DNA of 64,000 bases from Verrucomicrobiia bacterium (GTDB lineage: Bacteria > Verrucomicrobiota > Verrucomicrobiia > Limisphaerales > Fontisphaeraceae): NCBI GenBank assembly GCA_026414565.1, contig JAOAIT010000053.1:158803-222802 (forward strand), written 5' to 3'. Position 1 is the first letter of the stretch. Every line of letters begins with the position of its first letter. Shown in pieces: positions 43,988 to 53,413 of this stretch. The notes beneath the pieces were generated by a model that worked only from the letters and a program-made list of their open reading frames with translations, was not told the origin of the DNA and ran no database searches. The translations under genes were made by a program, and so were the position numbers.

Positions 43988-45067
43988 TTAGAGGATCACC
44001 ATGTCATCGCGGTGTACCACCTCGGTGCGTCCGCACTGCCGGGCGCGGATTTGATCCGCGGGAAAACGGCTGATGCCGCGGGCAAATTCCGTGCCGTCCA
44101 GATCACAAATGCGCACCACCTCGCCGGCGTGGAAATCCCCTTCACAGCGGGCAATGCCGGCCGGCAGGAGGCTGCGCCCATTTTCCCGCAGACTTTTTTT
44201 GGCGCCGTCGTCCACCAACAACGAACCGCGGGGATGATGGAAAAAGGCAATCCAACGCTTGCGCCCGGTCAATTTGGAGGGTTTGGGCACAAAAAGCGTG
44301 CCTTCATTCAAACCTTGCAAAATGTTCTGCAGGGTATTTTTCTTCCGCCCCGAGGCAATCACCAGCGGAATGCCGGAACGCACAACGATGCGTGCAGCCT
44401 GGATCTTGGTTTTCATGCCCCCCACGGCGGTCTCGCTGTCCGTGCCGCCGGCCAGGCGCTCCAGCGAGGCGTCAATGTTTTCGATGAGGGACAAGGTGCG
44501 TGCATTGGGTTTGCCAAAGTTCTCGATCACGCCGTCCACCGACGTCAGAATTACCAACAAGTCCGCTGGCAGCAGTGTGGCGACCAGCGCGGACAGCTTA
44601 TCGTTGTCGCCAAATTTCAGCTCCGTGACCGAGACGGCGTCGTTTTCGTTGATGATGGGAACGATGTTGGGGTGACGCAGCAGGGCCAGCAGCGTATTGC
44701 GGGCGTTGAGATGGCGCTCGCGATCCTCCAAATCATCGTGCGTTAACAGCACTTGTGCCACAGCCAGCCCCTCCCGGCTGAAAAACGACTCGTAGGCTGC
44801 CATCAGGCGGCTTTGTCCCACCGCCGCGCAGGCCTGCAAATCAGCCAGCTCCGTGGGACGCCGGGCAAATCCCAGCACGCCCATGCCGGCGCCCACAGCC
44901 CCGCTGGAGACCATGACCACTTCTTTGCCTGATTTGCGCAAAAGAGCCACCTGCCGGGTCAACTGCTCCATCTGGGCGGCATCCGGCTGCCGGGCGGCAT
45001 TGGTTAAGATGCCCGTGCCCAATTTCACCACGATGCGGGTGATGTTTTGTAAAACCTTTGCTCGCAT
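43988..45067 (-). CDS. proB: Glutamate 5-kinase
   Basis: 359 aa with an amino-acid-kinase domain (VVKLGTGILTN, VMVSSGAVGAGMGVLG, PIINENDAVS, FGDNDKLSALVATLL, GGMKTKIQAA) and a C-terminal PUA domain (from about residue 275: GSLLVDDGAKKSL, ARGISRFPADQI). First step of proline synthesis. First gene of the operon with mtnA; divergent from the first glycosidase gene over about 100 bp. Confidence 0.96.
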   Translation of the reverse strand: MRAKVLQNITRIVVKLGTGILTNAARQPDAAQMEQLTRQVALLRKSGKEVVMVSSGAVGAGMGVLGFARRPTELADLQACAAVGQSRLMAAYESFFSREGLAVAQVLLTHDDLEDRERHLNARNTLLALLRHPNIVPIINENDAVSVTELKFGDNDKLSALVATLLPADLLVILTSVDGVIENFGKPNARTLSLIENIDASLERLAGGTDSETAVGGMKTKIQAARIVVRSGIPLVIASGRKKNTLQNILQGLNEGTLFVPKPSKLTGRKRWIAFFHHPRGSLLVDDGAKKSLRENGRSLLPAGIARCEGDFHAGEVVRICDLDGTEFARGISRFPADQIRARQCGRTEVVHRDDMVIL

Positions 45068-45170
45068 CGCCCCAGTCCTAACAGATTTGGCCTGGCCTTG
45101 TCGAGGAAGCCTTCATGCCGTTCCTGCCGGCAGACTTGACGCTGTGGGCGGATGTCGCGATGGTGGGGCC

Positions 45171-48122
45171 ATGTCTCGACCGCGATGTGTTGGCCTTGGT
45201 TTGTTGCTGGGCCTTGCCTGCTTTGTCCACGGCGCCGAGCGGGCCGCTGTGTTTTACCAGGCGGGCATGGGCTACGATGAATCGTGGGCCCAGGAGCTGG
45301 CCGGCCACGCAGCGGCCGCGGGTTATGCAGCTCAGTGGGTGGGGCTGACCCAGTTGACCAATCCCTCTACGCTGCCCCCAGCCGGCCAGTTGCTGATCTT
45401 GCCCCAGGCTCGTCGTCTGCCTGCCGCAGCAGTGACCGCCGTGGATGCCTTCTTGAAGCGGGGCGGACGTCTGGCCGCTTTTGGTGTGCCGGCCTGGAAA
45501 CCGGGACTTTTCAAGGTGGGCGACCAATGGTTGGGCCGGGGCGAATATGAGGCCATCCTCAATCGCCAGCCGCCAAGTCGCATTCTCAACGATTTCTCGC
45601 AAAGCGATTTGACCAGTTGGCGCCGAGCCAGCAATACACCTGAAGCGCCCATGCAGTGGGCGATTGCGAAGGACGCCGGCAACCCCGGCTTGCACGTGCG
45701 TATCGAGGATTTTACCGGCTGGGACATCCTGAGCTCGCCCCCCTTGTCCCAGCCATTTCCTGCCGGCCATACTTTAACTTGTTTTCGCGCGCGCGGGGCG
45801 CCCGCCACCAAACAGCTCGCGGTGGAATGGGTGGAGGCCGATGGCTCGCGGTGGATTGCCACCGTGAATCTTTCCACGCAATGGCAGCAGTATGCCCTGC
45901 CGCCGGAAGCTTTCAAACCATGGCAGCCGCCGCCTTCACGAGCGGGGCCACAGGCACACTTCAATCCGGCGCAGGCCGTGCGTTTCACGGTGGGCATCGC
46001 TCAGAGTCACACTACCTTGGAGGGACGGCAGCACGAATTCTGGCTGGATGATTGGGGCACGGCCCCGAATCCCTTTGGCGAGGTGCCGGCGCCCGGCTTT
46101 GTGAATCATCCGCACCTGGAGGGGCTTTGTCCTGATTATTTGTTCTATCCCGTGCAAACCGCGGTAATCGTGCAGACTCCGGCGGATTTGGGGCTGGCCG
46201 GGCCGCTGCGGCTTTCCCAGCCTTTGCCGGCGGGTGTGTACGCGCTGCATCCCCGCCAGCAAGGCGAAGGTTATGACCAGCGCCGGCCGTGGCGCTGGCA
46301 GCCGTTGTTGGAGGCCCGCGACGCGCGCACTGGGGAGCACCGCGGTGCATTGGGGGCGTGGATGAGTTTTTTTCAGGGGCCTTATGCCGGCAGCCTGAGA
46401 GTCGTTTTCACCCCGGAGGCCCCCTCTTTTTATCGGCAAAAAGAAATGCGCGCCTGGCTTCCTCAAGTGCTAGCGGCCATGCGCCGCGGGGTGTTTTTCA
46501 AAGATGGCGGCGCTGAGCTTTTCACTGTTTTCACCAATCAATCCACCCGGCTGGGGGCAACGGTGGCCAACTGGGGAGGCCCCGTGGAGATCAAAATCAA
46601 CCTGCGAGCTGAGACGTTGAAAAGCCGCAGGACCTGGTTTGACCAAGATTGGCAGACCAACCTGGCGCCCCAGGCGGTGGTTGCGCTGACGGCGGGACAG
46701 GCGCCGGCATATTGGCCGCTGGAAGGCTGCCGGTTGACGGCGGAACTCACGGTGCAGGGGCGAGTTGTGGACCGTTTGCAACACGAGCTGCACGTCTGGC
46801 AACCGCCTGCGCGGCCGGCTTACGTGCAGGCGAAAGAGGGCCGGTTGTATTGGCAGGGACGGCCTTGGAAGGCCCATGGTGTCAATTACATGCCGGCCAC
46901 CGGCATTGCGCTGCCACATGATTATTTCGAGCATTGGATTGGGCGGGGGGGATATGATCCGGAGGTGGTCCAACGGGATTTGGAGCGCATCCGCGGCATG
47001 GGCCTTAACAGTGTCAGCGCCTTCATTTATTACCGCTCCCTCGACGGCGGGCATCTGTTGGATTTCCTGCGTCGCTGCGAGCAGTTGGGGTTGAAAGTGA
47101 ACCAATCGCTGCGGCCGGGTACTCCCATGGAATTTCGATGGAACGAAATGAAAGCGCTCATTGAATATTTCCGGCTTGCCCAGCACGACATTATTTGGGC
47201 CTACGATCTGGCCTGGGAACCGAGCCATTACGATCACAACTACCAGCGCCGCCATTACTCGCAGGAGTGGCGCCAATGGGTGCAGCGCCATTACGGCGAT
47301 TTGGCCCGCGCCGAAACCGCGTGGGCCTTTCCGGCGCCCAAGATTGAGGGAAGCCTTGATGTGCCCGGCCCGGAGCATTTGTTCAAGGATGGCCCCTGGA
47401 GGAAAATGGCGGCCGATTACCGCCTTTTTTTGGACGAACTGGTGGGCGGCCGTTATGCCGAGGCACGGCGCCTGGTCAAGTCCATTGACCCCCATCACCT
47501 GGTTAGTTTTCGTATGCAGATGTCGGGCGATCCCACGCATAACTGGCCGGGTCTGCTGCCTTACGATTTCTATGGTCTGCGTGAGGCCGTGGATTTGTGG
47601 GAGCCGGAAGCCTACGGCCGGATTGGCGATTGGGAGAAGGTGCGGCCCGGACACTTCACCGCCGCCTACGCGCACCTGTGCAATCCGCGGCTGCCGTTGG
47701 TGTGGGCCGAGATGGGCAACAGTGTGTGGGACATGAACACGATGTCGCCCAGTCCGGGAAAACTGGCTTTTACCGCGCAATATTATCGTGATTTTTATCG
47801 TATGCTCATCGAGTCCGGCGCCGATGGGGTTTATTTCTGGTGGTATCCGGGGGGCTACCGCCTTTATGAGAACAGCGATTACGGCATCGTGAATCCTGAT
47901 GGGACCGATCGGGAAATCACCCGTGTGATCCGCACGGAGGGCGTCAAATTCATGCGCGCCGCCAAGCCACCACCGCCGAATTACTGGATATTGGTGGAGC
48001 GTGATCGTGACGCGCGCGGTCTCCACGGTATTTATGAGGCGGTAAAAGGCGAGTACTGGGAGGTGCTGGCCGCCGGCAAGACCCCCGGGTTGCGCTGGTC
48101 ACGGGAACCGTCGCAACGATAA
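45171..48122 (+). CDS. Secreted clan GH-A glycosidase-like protein with amidotransferase-like N-terminal domain
   Basis: 983 aa from the ATG at 45171, which gives a signal peptide (VGLGLLLGLACFVHGAE). Residues about 25-110 resemble a class-I amidotransferase/ThuA-like domain as in GH42 trimerisation domains. Residues about 120-310 are a carbohydrate-binding-like beta sandwich. A catalytic TIM barrel spans about residues 560-950, with HGVNYMPATG, acid/base Glu in AYDLAWEPSHYD and nucleophile Glu in PLVWAEMGNSVWD. Specificity unknown, possibly beta-galactoside or beta-mannoside. The next gene is another GH-A protein. Confidence 0.78.
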   Translation: MSRPRCVGLGLLLGLACFVHGAERAAVFYQAGMGYDESWAQELAGHAAAAGYAAQWVGLTQLTNPSTLPPAGQLLILPQARRLPAAAVTAVDAFLKRGGRLAAFGVPAWKPGLFKVGDQWLGRGEYEAILNRQPPSRILNDFSQSDLTSWRRASNTPEAPMQWAIAKDAGNPGLHVRIEDFTGWDILSSPPLSQPFPAGHTLTCFRARGAPATKQLAVEWVEADGSRWIATVNLSTQWQQYALPPEAFKPWQPPPSRAGPQAHFNPAQAVRFTVGIAQSHTTLEGRQHEFWLDDWGTAPNPFGEVPAPGFVNHPHLEGLCPDYLFYPVQTAVIVQTPADLGLAGPLRLSQPLPAGVYALHPRQQGEGYDQRRPWRWQPLLEARDARTGEHRGALGAWMSFFQGPYAGSLRVVFTPEAPSFYRQKEMRAWLPQVLAAMRRGVFFKDGGAELFTVFTNQSTRLGATVANWGGPVEIKINLRAETLKSRRTWFDQDWQTNLAPQAVVALTAGQAPAYWPLEGCRLTAELTVQGRVVDRLQHELHVWQPPARPAYVQAKEGRLYWQGRPWKAHGVNYMPATGIALPHDYFEHWIGRGGYDPEVVQRDLERIRGMGLNSVSAFIYYRSLDGGHLLDFLRRCEQLGLKVNQSLRPGTPMEFRWNEMKALIEYFRLAQHDIIWAYDLAWEPSHYDHNYQRRHYSQEWRQWVQRHYGDLARAETAWAFPAPKIEGSLDVPGPEHLFKDGPWRKMAADYRLFLDELVGGRYAEARRLVKSIDPHHLVSFRMQMSGDPTHNWPGLLPYDFYGLREAVDLWEPEAYGRIGDWEKVRPGHFTAAYAHLCNPRLPLVWAEMGNSVWDMNTMSPSPGKLAFTAQYYRDFYRMLIESGADGVYFWWYPGGYRLYENSDYGIVNPDGTDREITRVIRTEGVKFMRAAKPPPPNYWILVERDRDARGLHGIYEAVKGEYWEVLAAGKTPGLRWSREPSQR

Positions 48123-48219
48123 CCAGGTGGTGTCGGGAGAGACAAGGGGGGCCGAGGGAGCCTAAGCCTCGAAGAAGTGACCTGCTGACGTGCCTGCGTC
48201 CTGATTTGGTGGACAGCCA

Positions 48220-48234
48220 TAGCGTAAGACGCTA
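48220..48234. repeat. Short perfect hairpin in the leader of the second glycosidase gene
   Basis: TAGCGT (48220-48225), loop AAG, ACGCTA (48229-48234), 20 bases before the start codon at 48255. No T-run, so not a terminator. It could lower or regulate translation, or be chance. Confidence 0.3.
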
Positions 48235-48254
48235 CAACCAGAAACTACGTGTAT

Positions 48255-50627
48255 ATGACCACCCACACCTTGTATCGCCTTTGTTTGCGCGGATTTTTGA
48301 TGGCGGCGGCTTTTTGCGTGGGCGGCCTGGATGCAGGCGCGGCACCGGCGGGTCCCGCAGTTGTACCACCGCCGGGCAATGTGTTTCTAACCGGCGAGGA
48401 AGTTGTGGTTTCCTTGCCCGCCGGGGGTCAGGGTTGGGAGCTGTGTAGCTATCGTGATGAGACCCGTGTGCCGGTTGTTACTCGTGAAGGACGGGCCCTG
48501 CTGGGGCGTCTGCCGGTGGGTTTTTACCGATTGCGCGCCACCAACGCGGCCCCGGGCGTGTGGACCTCGCTGGCGGTCATTGAGCCGCTGAAAGCTCCAG
48601 TTTCCCCGCGTTCGCCGATTGCTCTCGATGTTGCCATGGCCTGGTTTTATCCACCGGATAAAATGGATGCGGCGGCCCGTTTGTGTGCGTTGGCCGGGGT
48701 AAACTGGGTGCGCGACCGAATGACCTGGCGCGAACTAGAGCCGGAGCGCGGCCAGTTTGCCGCGACGACGCGCTACGATCAAAGCGCCCGGGCGCAATCG
48801 GCCGCGGGTTTGCGTGTCCTGCAGGTGCATCATCATTCGCCCGCCTGGGCCAATCCGGTCAGCGCGCGTTTTCCAGTGGATTTGCGGGATGCTTACCGAT
48901 TCCAACGCGAGCTGGCCCGGCGGTGGCGCGGGCAGGTGCTCGCCTTTGAGCCGTGGAATGAGGCGGATATTGAAGTATTTGGCGGCCACACGGGCAGCGA
49001 GATGGCCTCCCTGCAAAAAGCCGCCTATCTGGGCATCAAAGCCGGCAACCCCCAAGCCATTGCCTGCCTGAATGTCTGGGCCCACCACCGGCCGGCCCAG
49101 TTGGAGGATTTTCATGCCAACGCCGCCTGGCCTTATTTTGATACCTACAATTTCCATCACTATGAACCTTACGAGCGCTATCCGGCCTTGTATGCGGATC
49201 ACCGTGCGGTCAGTGGCGGGCGCCTCCTGTGGGTCACGGAATGTGCCATGCCGGTGAAGTGGGCGGGGGATCCCTCCCTCAAAGAGCTGCCCGATGAAAA
49301 TCTATGGGATCAGTCCGAGCGACTGGTCAAAACCTTTGCTGCGGCCCTGCATGAAAACCCGGCGGCGGTTTTTTATTTCTTGCTGCCTCATTACGTGGAA
49401 GGGCAGACGCAGTTTGGCATTTTACGGCCCGATCTCACGCCTCGTCCGGCCTATGTCTCGCTGGCTGCCGTCGGCCGCCTGCTGGCGGAGGCCAGGCCGC
49501 TGGGGCGTCTAAGCAACGGCCCCACCAATGCGGTGGCCTACCTGTTCAAAGCGCGGCCGAACGGCCAGGAGAGGGAGATCCTGGTGGCCTGGGCGCGCAG
49601 TGGCGAAATCCCGTTTGTTTGTATGGCCGACGCGGTATGGGACCACCTGGGGCGGCAGCGCCGTGTTACCGCCGAGCATCGGCTCACACCTGCGCCGCTT
49701 TTTATTGCTTTGAATAAGCGGGGCCCCTGGCGTTTTGAGCCGCCGCCCAAAACGCCGCCGTTTTTACCGGGCAAGCCCTCGCCGGTGGTGTTGCAGTTGC
49801 TGCTGAGTGCTGAGCAGACCGTATTGGCCAAATCTGCCGCTAAAGTCTCGGCTGAGCGCCCGGAAACGCTGTCCTTATTCGCCTATAATTTCTCCGAGCG
49901 CCCTGTACGGGGATCGTTGGCGTTGAAGCGCGGGGGGGAATGGCTTGCGCCGGCTGTGTCAGGCGCCTGGCCTCTGCGACTGGAACTGGCCCCCATGGAG
50001 CGGCGCGAAATCCCCTTGCGCCTGGACTTGCGAGACAAGCCCGCCCGCATGGTGGAAACGGTGCGCCTGGAGGGCCAGTTTGGTGCCGCGGGGCAGCCGG
50101 TATTAAGTTTTAACATCATGCCTTATCCGCCCCGTTTTGACCGGATAACGCTCCTCACCTTGAACGGGGCAGGGGATATTGGCCGTTGGGCCGGAGAGAT
50201 CTCGGGCAACGGCGAGCTTCGTTTGGCGGCCACCCCCAATGGCATCAACGTGCAGGCCCAACCCGGTGGGACTGACCGCTGGGTGTATCCGCGCTTGGAT
50301 TTGATTGCAGGAGAGCGCCCGCCCGACGGTGCGACCGGGCTGGCCTTTGAATTAACCGTCCACGAAGGGGAGGGCAAATTTCGCGTCATTTGGCGCGAGT
50401 CCAATGGCGCCAGTTATGTTTCTGAAGTCACTGTGATGCCCAAAACAGGTGAAACCATTGAGACTGCGGCCTTGTTTCGCGAAGCGGTCTTTGGCACGGG
50501 CTGGTCACCCCCTGACCCGGACGGCAAACTGAATCCGCAAAACCTCGATGCGGTGAAAATTGGCGTCAGCACGCCCTCCCAGCGTGTGCGTTATACCCTC
50601 CGCAACCTGCGCTGGGTGGCGTATTAG
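48255..50627 (+). CDS. Secreted clan GH-A glycoside hydrolase-like protein
   Basis: 790 aa from the ATG at 48255 (a GTG 6 bases earlier is possible). Signal peptide GFLMAAAFCVGGLDAGAA. The TIM barrel spans about residues 110-430: LAGVNWVRDRMTWRELEPERG, acid/base Glu in AFEPWNEADIEV and nucleophile Glu in LLWVTECAMPVKW, the pattern of GH39/GH5-like enzymes. C-terminal beta domains follow. Substrate unknown. Its stop overlaps the convergent echF stop by 4 bases. Confidence 0.8.
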   Translation: MTTHTLYRLCLRGFLMAAAFCVGGLDAGAAPAGPAVVPPPGNVFLTGEEVVVSLPAGGQGWELCSYRDETRVPVVTREGRALLGRLPVGFYRLRATNAAPGVWTSLAVIEPLKAPVSPRSPIALDVAMAWFYPPDKMDAAARLCALAGVNWVRDRMTWRELEPERGQFAATTRYDQSARAQSAAGLRVLQVHHHSPAWANPVSARFPVDLRDAYRFQRELARRWRGQVLAFEPWNEADIEVFGGHTGSEMASLQKAAYLGIKAGNPQAIACLNVWAHHRPAQLEDFHANAAWPYFDTYNFHHYEPYERYPALYADHRAVSGGRLLWVTECAMPVKWAGDPSLKELPDENLWDQSERLVKTFAAALHENPAAVFYFLLPHYVEGQTQFGILRPDLTPRPAYVSLAAVGRLLAEARPLGRLSNGPTNAVAYLFKARPNGQEREILVAWARSGEIPFVCMADAVWDHLGRQRRVTAEHRLTPAPLFIALNKRGPWRFEPPPKTPPFLPGKPSPVVLQLLLSAEQTVLAKSAAKVSAERPETLSLFAYNFSERPVRGSLALKRGGEWLAPAVSGAWPLRLELAPMERREIPLRLDLRDKPARMVETVRLEGQFGAAGQPVLSFNIMPYPPRFDRITLLTLNGAGDIGRWAGEISGNGELRLAATPNGINVQAQPGGTDRWVYPRLDLIAGERPPDGATGLAFELTVHEGEGKFRVIWRESNGASYVSEVTVMPKTGETIETAALFREAVFGTGWSPPDPDGKLNPQNLDAVKIGVSTPSQRVRYTLRNLRWVAY

Positions 50628-50953
50628 TAAGTTTCCTTGTCCTTGGTCACGGTGGGTTTGCCGTGATCGGTATTCAGCTCCAGGCAATGCTTGGGACACA
50701 CCTCCACGCAGTAGCCGCAGGAGATGCATTGCAGCCGCTCGATGCCCCATTTCTTGGCCGCCCGATTCACCGTCAGCGCCCGGGTGGGACATTTCTTGGC
50801 ACAAACCGTGCAGTACACACACTTGTCTTTAATGAACACCAGTTGCCCCCGGCTGTTGGGCAGGGCACGGCGGGGCGTGAACGGATACCGCCGGGTCACC
50901 GGCGGTTGGATGGCCCATTTAAGGGCCAGTTTGGCCATGGTAAAATACGCCAT
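50624..50953 (-). CDS. echF: Ech-type hydrogenase ferredoxin subunit (EchF-like)
   Basis: 109 aa with two [4Fe-4S] motifs, CVYCTVCAKKCP and CISCGYCVEVCP, after a short N-terminal amphipathic segment like NuoI/EchF. It relays electrons from ferredoxin to the small subunit. Last gene of the six-gene hydrogenase operon, 9 bp after echE. Confidence 0.9.
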   Translation of the reverse strand: MAYFTMAKLALKWAIQPPVTRRYPFTPRRALPNSRGQLVFIKDKCVYCTVCAKKCPTRALTVNRAAKKWGIERLQCISCGYCVEVCPKHCLELNTDHGKPTVTKDKETY

Positions 50954-50962
50954 AAAACCACC

Positions 50963-52039
50963 TCAACGCTCGGTACAACTGATGCAGGGATCAATGGTCA
51001 GCACCAGCACCGGCACATCGGCCAGTTCGCATCCCTGCAAAATCTTGAGCAGCGCAGGCAAATTGGCAAAGGTGGGCGTGCGCACCCGGAAACGCTCCAG
51101 GTTTTTGGTGCCGTTGGCCTTGATGTAATAAATGACTTCCCCGCGCGGCTGCTCGGTGCGCGCCGTAAACTCGCCTTTAGGATTGCCAGTGACCTTGACG
51201 CTGATTTCCCCTTCCGGCATCCGGGCCGCGGCCTGCCGGATTAAATCCACGCTCTGGAATAATTCCTCACATCGCACGGCGCAGCGTGCGTAACAATCGC
51301 CCTCGGTGCGGGTTATCGGCGCAAAGTCCAGCTCGCCGTAGGCCGCGTAACCGCGGAGGCGGGTGTCCTGGGCCACACCGCTGGCCCGGAGCATGGGGCC
51401 GACACAGCCCAAATCATAAGCCTCCTCCCGGCTTAGCACGCCCACTTCGCACAACCGATCCTTGACTGAGGAATCGTCCAGAAACACCTTCACAATGTCC
51501 CGCATGTCCGATTCCAGCGCCTGCAATTCCGCAAGGATCACCTGCATTTGGTCTTGGGGAATGTCCCGCCTGACCCCCCCGATTTTGCAGGAGCCGAAAA
51601 TCACGCGGCCGCCCGTGGTGGCCTCGATCAAGTCCAGGAGGCGCTCGCGCACGCGCCAGGCATGCATAAACAGGGCCTCAAAGCCAAAGGCGTCGGCCGT
51701 CAGCCCCAGCCACAGCAAATGACTGTGAATCCGCGACATTTCCCCCCAAATGACCCGCAAGTACTGGGCCCGCGGCGGGACCGGGATTTGCATCAGCTCC
51801 TCCACGGCGTGGCAGAAGGTCTGGCCATGAATAAAACTGCAAATCCCGCACACCCGCTCGGCCACATAGACAAATTCCTGGTAGTCCCTCTTTTCCACCA
51901 GCTTCTCCAGGCCGCGGTGAATGAAACCAATCGAGGGCACCGCTTCCACCACGCGCTCATCTTCAATCACGAGATCCAGATGAATCGGCTCCGGCAGCAC
52001 CGGATGTTGCGGGCCAAAAGGAATGACGGTGTGAGCCAT
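50963..52039 (-). CDS. echE: Group 4 [NiFe] hydrogenase large subunit (EchE-like)
   Basis: 358 aa. Both Ni-binding CxxC pairs are intact: RVCGIC near residue 64 and DPCISC near 351, so this is a hydrogenase and not a cysteine-free Complex I paralogue. FGPQHPVLPEPIHL and IGFIHRGLEKLVEKR are typical of the NuoD/Ech family. The C-terminus ends only three residues after the last Cys (TER), so there is little or no maturation-protease tail, as in several Ech enzymes. Catalyses 2H+ + 2e- to H2 or the reverse. Confidence 0.95.
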   Translation of the reverse strand: MAHTVIPFGPQHPVLPEPIHLDLVIEDERVVEAVPSIGFIHRGLEKLVEKRDYQEFVYVAERVCGICSFIHGQTFCHAVEELMQIPVPPRAQYLRVIWGEMSRIHSHLLWLGLTADAFGFEALFMHAWRVRERLLDLIEATTGGRVIFGSCKIGGVRRDIPQDQMQVILAELQALESDMRDIVKVFLDDSSVKDRLCEVGVLSREEAYDLGCVGPMLRASGVAQDTRLRGYAAYGELDFAPITRTEGDCYARCAVRCEELFQSVDLIRQAAARMPEGEISVKVTGNPKGEFTARTEQPRGEVIYYIKANGTKNLERFRVRTPTFANLPALLKILQGCELADVPVLVLTIDPCISCTER

Positions 52040-52045
52040 AAGCTG

Positions 52046-52492
52046 TCAGGATTGCGAGGGGGAGGCGGGGGCGGGCGCCGCCGGTTTGGCGGTGAAACTG
52101 GCACCAGGCACCGCCCCGGAAACGGTGCCGGTACTGCCGGAGGCGGCCGTGTTTTTGAACGGAAAGGGCGTGGCTGTTTTGATGAAATGACCGTGAAAAT
52201 CCACGGCCATCCCCTCCACCTGGACATCAAACAAATCGTGCATTTCGTTTTCGTACACAAACGCGGCCCAGTAAATCCGGCTGATGCTGGGCAGGCGCGG
52301 TTCCGCCGCCGGCAGCGTGACGCGCAAAGTTTGGAATTTGCCCAGCCGGTCAAAGCCGTAATTGATTTCGATTTGCTCGCCGGCGGGCGTGGCGCTGATA
52401 TGAACCAGGCGCCATCCCTCGTGCCGCAACATCAGCACGCGCGCGGGCAGCTCCGCCGCCGGCACGGGCACAATGGTTTGATCAGCTTTCAT
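52046..52492 (-). CDS. echD: Ech hydrogenase 30-kDa-type subunit (EchD/NuoC-like)
   Basis: 148 aa from the ATG at 52492, which overlaps the end of the preceding gene by 11 bases. NuoC-like strand and motif: INYGFDRLGKFQTLRVTLP and SRIYWAAFVYENEMHDLFDV (the ExExxDLFG-type element). It ends in a long Ala/Pro/Ser tail (PAAPAPASPSQS). Structural subunit between the large and small subunits. Confidence 0.87.
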   Translation of the reverse strand: MKADQTIVPVPAAELPARVLMLRHEGWRLVHISATPAGEQIEINYGFDRLGKFQTLRVTLPAAEPRLPSISRIYWAAFVYENEMHDLFDVQVEGMAVDFHGHFIKTATPFPFKNTAASGSTGTVSGAVPGASFTAKPAAPAPASPSQS

Positions 52493-53393
52493 AACGAGGT
52501 TTTTCCATATAGACCCAGGTGACCGCATTGTTAAAGGGCACCTCCTTGAAGGGACGGTAGCCCAGGCGTCCGTACAAGGTCAGGTTGCGTTTGCTGCGAT
52601 GGCCGGTGAACGCCTCAAAACGCCGCACGGAGGCCGGCCACACCGCTTCGATTTCCTTTACCAGCCGGCTGCCAATGCCGCGCCCCTGAAAGTAGGGATG
52701 CACGATTAACCGCAGGATGTGGGCCGTATCCCCCTCGCTATATCCACGCACGGCGCCGATGATCTTGCCGTTCACCACCGCTTTGAGGAAGACCATGCGT
52801 TGAAAATCCTCCTTCAACTCGGCCAGGCTTTGCTGCAGGGCCGGCACGCTGTCATCGCCGTATATTTCAGCCTCGCTCTGATAGGCAATTTTTTGCAAAG
52901 CCAATATTTCGGCCACATCCTCCGGGGTGGCGCGCACAATGATGGTCTGATCAATGCTGTTGGCCATCGCGGTAATCCGGCGATGTTTATCCTCCAACAC
53001 CTCCACCGCCTTCAAAATGCCATCAATGATGGCCTCCGGTCGTGCCGCGCAGCCGGGGACATACACATCCACCGGGATTACCGTGTCCACCCCGCCGGCG
53101 ATGTTGTAACAGTCCTGAAAGATGCCGCCGCTGGCCGCGCAGGCACCCACCGCCACCACCACCTTGGGCTCGGGCAGTTGATGGTAAATGTTCTGAATCA
53201 CCTGCCGGCTTTGTTCGTTCACCGCGCCGGTCACCAGAAAGATGTCCGCGTGTTTGGGGTTGCCCGTGTTGATGACGCCCAGACGCTCGGCATCATACAG
53301 AGGGGTCAAACAGGCCAGCGTTTCGATGTCGCAGCCGTTGCAGCTTGAGGCATCATAGTGGATGATCCACGGAGATTTCTTAAAACCAAGCAT
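52482..53393 (-). CDS. echC: Ech hydrogenase small subunit fused to a GNAT acetyltransferase domain
   Basis: 303 aa from the ATG at 53393. The start must lie after the upstream stop at 53414, and GGAAA sits 8 bases ahead. Residues 1-140 are the NuoB/EchC-like subunit with cluster ligands C18 and C21 (SSCNGCDIE), C85 (GACAASGG) and C115 (VPGCAARPE). Without any stop, residues about 148-303 form a complete GNAT fold: IIVRATPEDVAEIL, the acetyl-CoA loop HPYFQGRGIGSRLV, and YGRLGYRPFKEVPF. EchC proteins are normally about 145 aa. The fusion is in one frame; an internal start at the Met in ITAMANS could also yield free GNAT. Confidence 0.9.
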   Translation of the reverse strand: MLGFKKSPWIIHYDASSCNGCDIETLACLTPLYDAERLGVINTGNPKHADIFLVTGAVNEQSRQVIQNIYHQLPEPKVVVAVGACAASGGIFQDCYNIAGGVDTVIPVDVYVPGCAARPEAIIDGILKAVEVLEDKHRRITAMANSIDQTIIVRATPEDVAEILALQKIAYQSEAEIYGDDSVPALQQSLAELKEDFQRMVFLKAVVNGKIIGAVRGYSEGDTAHILRLIVHPYFQGRGIGSRLVKEIEAVWPASVRRFEAFTGHRSKRNLTLYGRLGYRPFKEVPFNNAVTWVYMEKPRYES

Positions 53394-53413
53394 ACGGATG
53401 TTTCCGCAGGGCG

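Noticed and set aside
44853..45170. 106-codon N-terminal extension of the first glycosidase
   Set aside because: It is antisense to proB, and a good signal peptide begins at 45171.
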